Below are positions 11,885 through 14,421 of a DNA stretch of 14,421 nucleotides, piece by piece. Within the stretch, counting starts at the first letter, position 1, and the number at the start of each line of letters is the position of its first letter. The translations under genes were made by a program, and so were the position numbers. The notes under the pieces are model-generated. The model saw only the letters and a list, made by a program, of their open reading frames with translations, was not told the origin of the DNA and ran no database searches. The stretch spans positions 1 through 14,421 of the forward strand of contig JBOFCO010000202.1 in assembly GCA_051646105.1 (NCBI GenBank), read 5' to 3'. The DNA is from JBOFCO01 sp051646105 (GTDB lineage: Bacteria; Pseudomonadota; Alphaproteobacteria; Rhodobacterales; Rhodobacteraceae).

Positions 11885-14317
11885 TCAGGTGCCGCGCGGC
11901 TTTGCCCGCATTGTCGGTTCCGCGATCGTCGGGTCTTCGGGCCAGGGGTGGCGGGGATAGCGCCCGCGCATGTCCTTGCGCACATCGGCATAGGAGGATC
12001 GCCAGAAGCCCGGCAAATCCATCGTGACCTGTATGGGTTTCTGGCCCGGCGACAGCAGGACCATGCGCAGCGGCAGGCGTTTCGGCCCTACAATGGGATG
12101 GGCTGTCACGCCAAACACTTCCTGTATGCGCAATGTGATGGTTGGATGATCGCCTTCGTAGTCGATGGGGACGGAACGGCCCAACGGCGTCGTGAAATGG
12201 GCGGGCGCAAGCTGGTCAACTTCCTGCATGGCCGCCCATCCCAGCCCGTCGCGCAGAATGGCGGACAGGTCCAATCCACGCAGGTCGGCTTCTGTCCTTG
12301 CGCGGGCCAGATGCGGCAGCAACCAGTCCTCTCGCCCAAGGATCGCTGCATCGGTGACATCCGGTATGTCTGCACCCCCGCCATGCAGCAGTGCTGCGCG
12401 TGCGCGCAAGCGGCGGGCGGGTTCGGACCAGTTCAGCCCGGTCTGGCGCAGGCCGTCCAGCGCGGCCCGGGCCATGTCAGCGGGATCGGGTTCTGGCAGC
12501 GGGCGGTCGGCCAGCACCAAAGCGCCGAACCGTTCCTGCTTGCGGGCAAGGACGCGGCCGTCGCGGCGCGACCATTCGACAATATCGTGCCACGCGATCC
12601 TGTCGGCAAAAAGCCTGCGCAATTCGCTTTCGGAAAGCGCGATGCCTTGCCGCACCCTTGCCTCGCGCGGGTCGCCATCAAGGTCGGTCGCGACGATCAA
12701 CCGTTCGCGCGCCAGCGGGTCGGTGGTTTCGACCACAGCACCCTTGCCCCCTGACAGCACATAACGGGCTGCATCCCCCGCACGGCGCAGTCCGATCCGG
12801 TCTGGATAGGCGAGGGCCGCCATTTCGGCGGTGCTGTAGCTTTCGGCGACATCGGGCGCGGATTTGCCCAGCCGCTTTGCCTCTGCCCTGATCCGGTCCA
12901 CAGTGCCGCGATGTGCCTCGGTTCCCGGACGATCCAACGCCTTCACCCGCAGCACCAGATCGGCCCCAGCGCCGCGCGGCAGCGGATCACGCTCGGCCAG
13001 CAGGGCCGCCATCACCGCCGCCGGTTTTCCCGCCACCGCCAGCATGTGACCCAGACGCGGATGCAATGGCAGGGCAGCCAGCGCGCGACCATGGGCAGTG
13101 ACGCGTCCCGCATCATCCAGCGCGCCAAGTCCGGTCAGCAGGGCCCGCGCCTCGGCCAGTGCGCCTGGGTTGGGCTGGGTCAGAAATGCCAGCGCTGCCG
13201 GATCGGCCCCCCATTGCGCCAGCTCAAGCGCCAGCCCTGTCAGATCCGCCGCTTCAATCTCTGCCGGAGGGAAGGCCGCCAAAGCACCTTCTTCCCCTTT
13301 TGCCCACATCCGGTAACAGAAGCCTTCTGCCACCCGGCCCGCGCGCCCCCGGCGCTGTTCCGCCTCTGCCCGGCTCACGCGCTCCGTCACCAGCCGCGTC
13401 ATGCCCGAGGCCGGATCAAATCGCGCCCGCCGCGCTTTCCCTGCGTCGATCACCACGCGGATATCCTGAATGGTCAGTGCGGTTTCTGCGATAGCCGTGG
13501 ACAGAACCACCTTGCGGCCATGCGCAACCGGGGCAACGGCGACGCGTTGCGCAGCGAAATCCATCGCGCCAAAAAGCGGACGCACAGCGACATCATCGGG
13601 CAGGTCGTCAAGCAGCGCCGCTACCCGGCGGATTTCTCCCTCCCCAGGCAGAAAGACCAATACGCCGCCGCTGTGTTCCTCCAGTGCTGTCCGCACCTGC
13701 GTGGCGGCGGCGGTTTCCAGCCGTGTGTCGGGGGGAAGCGGTCGCGGCAGCCAGCGGGTTTCCACGGGAAAAGCGCGCCCTTCGGACGTGACCAGCGGCG
13801 CATTGCCCAGCATCGCCGCCACCGGGGCCGCATCCAGCGTGGCCGACATCACCAGCAGCGCCAGGTCGGGGCGCAACCCTTCGCGCAAGTCCCAGGCCAG
13901 CGCCAGACCAAGATCGGCATTCAGCGAGCGTTCATGAAACTCGTCAAAGATCAGCGCACCTACGCCGGGCAGGTCGGCCTGCTGCTGGATCATCCGGGTC
14001 AGGATGCCCTCGGTGACGACCTCGATCCGGGTGGCGGCGGAAACGCGGGATTCCCCCCGCATGCGATAGCCGACCGTCGCGCCCACGGCTTCCCCCAGCG
14101 TTTCCGCCATCCGTTCTGCGGCTGCGCGGGCGGCAAGGCGGCGGGGTTCCAGCATCAGGATGCGGCCCTTGATCAGGCCGGACTGCGACAGCGCCAGCGG
14201 CACCCGCGTGGTCTTGCCCGCCCCCGGCGGCGCCTGCAAAACCGCGCGGCGGTGATCCCGCAACGCCGACATCAGCGCGGGCAGGGCATCATCGATGGGA
14301 AGCGGCGGCGGGGTCAT
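11885..14317 (-). CDS. hrpB: ATP-dependent helicase HrpB (DEAH/RHA-like)
   Basis: 810-residue superfamily 2 helicase of the HrpB type. Motifs appear in order: Walker A APPGAGKTT (29-37), motif Ia EPRRLAAR (57-64), TEGILTRM (102-109), motif II DEFH (125-128), motif III SAT (158-160), motif V-like STAIAETALTIQDIRVVID (273-291), and motif VI QRRGRAGR (321-328). These are followed by the helicase-associated (HA2) region and the HrpB-specific C-terminal domain, which ends in DMRGRYPRHPWPEDPTIAEPT, a family hallmark. It is predicted to be cytoplasmic. The cellular role of bacterial HrpB is not well settled; RNA remodelling is assumed from homology. ATG at 14317 has AAGGG 3 nt upstream (TAAGGGCGCATG). 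The full length matches the family. It stands alone on the minus strand here, convergent with DUF1345. Confidence 0.95.
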   Translation of the reverse strand: MTPPPLPIDDALPALMSALRDHRRAVLQAPPGAGKTTRVPLALSQSGLIKGRILMLEPRRLAARAAAERMAETLGEAVGATVGYRMRGESRVSAATRIEVVTEGILTRMIQQQADLPGVGALIFDEFHERSLNADLGLALAWDLREGLRPDLALLVMSATLDAAPVAAMLGNAPLVTSEGRAFPVETRWLPRPLPPDTRLETAAATQVRTALEEHSGGVLVFLPGEGEIRRVAALLDDLPDDVAVRPLFGAMDFAAQRVAVAPVAHGRKVVLSTAIAETALTIQDIRVVIDAGKARRARFDPASGMTRLVTERVSRAEAEQRRGRAGRVAEGFCYRMWAKGEEGALAAFPPAEIEAADLTGLALELAQWGADPAALAFLTQPNPGALAEARALLTGLGALDDAGRVTAHGRALAALPLHPRLGHMLAVAGKPAAVMAALLAERDPLPRGAGADLVLRVKALDRPGTEAHRGTVDRIRAEAKRLGKSAPDVAESYSTAEMAALAYPDRIGLRRAGDAARYVLSGGKGAVVETTDPLARERLIVATDLDGDPREARVRQGIALSESELRRLFADRIAWHDIVEWSRRDGRVLARKQERFGALVLADRPLPEPDPADMARAALDGLRQTGLNWSEPARRLRARAALLHGGGADIPDVTDAAILGREDWLLPHLARARTEADLRGLDLSAILRDGLGWAAMQEVDQLAPAHFTTPLGRSVPIDYEGDHPTITLRIQEVFGVTAHPIVGPKRLPLRMVLLSPGQKPIQVTMDLPGFWRSSYADVRKDMRGRYPRHPWPEDPTIAEPTMRAKPRGT

Positions 14318-14381
14318 GCGCCCTTATGACGGCGGGTGCAGGGATTTTCCAGCGGTCGCGCTCTGGACAGGGCAGTGTGCA

Positions 14382-14398
14382 GCGGGCAAGAAACCCGC
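14382..14398. other. Small inverted repeat upstream of hrpB
   Basis: Arms GCGGG and CCCGC enclose CAAGAAA, about 65 bp before the hrpB start in the 104-bp right-edge stretch (14318-14421). That stretch contains no gene I can recognise. The repeat may belong to the end of a gene lying beyond the window or to the hrpB leader; no T-run supports calling it a terminator. Confidence 0.25.
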
Positions 14399-14421
14399 GT
14401 CACGAATGGAAAACAAAGCCA

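Noticed and set aside
11948..14329. Several long plus-strand frames (up to 472 residues) opposite hrpB.
   Set aside because: They are antisense to a complete, motif-rich HrpB; the high GC content produces such open frames, and their composition (Arg/Pro/His/Gln-rich) is unlike a real protein.

Overview
The window reads as ordinary chromosomal DNA of a GC-rich alphaproteobacterium, most likely a member of the Rhodobacteraceae (Paracoccus/Rhodobacter-like). The grounds are strongly GC-biased third codon positions, a PraR/Rhizobiales-Rhodobacterales-type XRE regulator, an E. coli-like haem-ligating bacterioferritin with Bfd, and the HisN-type histidinol-phosphatase. No tRNA, rRNA, CRISPR array, insertion sequence or phage gene is visible. 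Genus is an inference, not something shown by a marker gene.

Layout, left to right. (1) Positions 1-130 hold a possible 3' end of an unidentified plus-strand gene. (2) A zinc-independent quinone oxidoreductase (58-1044, minus) is divergent from a small XRE/PraR-like regulator (1396-1752, plus). The 351-bp region between them is rich in dyads and carries an exact match to the sigma-54 -24/-12 consensus 33 bp before the regulator. (3) A HisN-type histidinol-phosphatase (1875-2678) follows, preceded by a perfect 8-bp hairpin with a GAAA loop. (4) The centrepiece is a six-gene plus-strand iron cluster (2986-8622): a full imelysin (M75), Bfd, bacterioferritin, a di-haem c-type oxidoreductase, a second, divergent imelysin, and a Tat-exported DUF1513 protein. 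The same 19-bp dyad, TCCGA-N9-TCGGA, stands before the first imelysin and again before the di-haem gene, dividing the cluster into two likely co-regulated units. (5) A second plus-strand series contains a DUF1993 protein, an isochorismatase-like hydrolase (4-nt overlap), 6-phosphogluconate dehydrogenase GndA and a DUF1345 membrane protein. (6) The RNA-helicase-like HrpB runs on the minus strand to 14317, converging on DUF1345 with a 3-nt gap.

How the parts may work together: in the iron cluster, four proteins carry export signals (two imelysins, the di-haem cytochrome, the DUF1513 protein), while Bfr and Bfd store and release iron in the cytoplasm. The imelysin/di-haem/imelysin/DUF1513 core is known from other proteobacteria as an iron-responsive set whose biochemistry is poorly defined. 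Its combination here with bfd-bfr, and the shared dyad, suggest one regulon that couples periplasmic iron handling to cytoplasmic storage. No inner-membrane permease or TonB receptor is encoded in the window, so any transporter must lie elsewhere. I do not see a wholly novel system. The best leads are the shared dyad, the two-imelysin/di-haem core, and the sigma-54 promoter of the PraR-like regulator.
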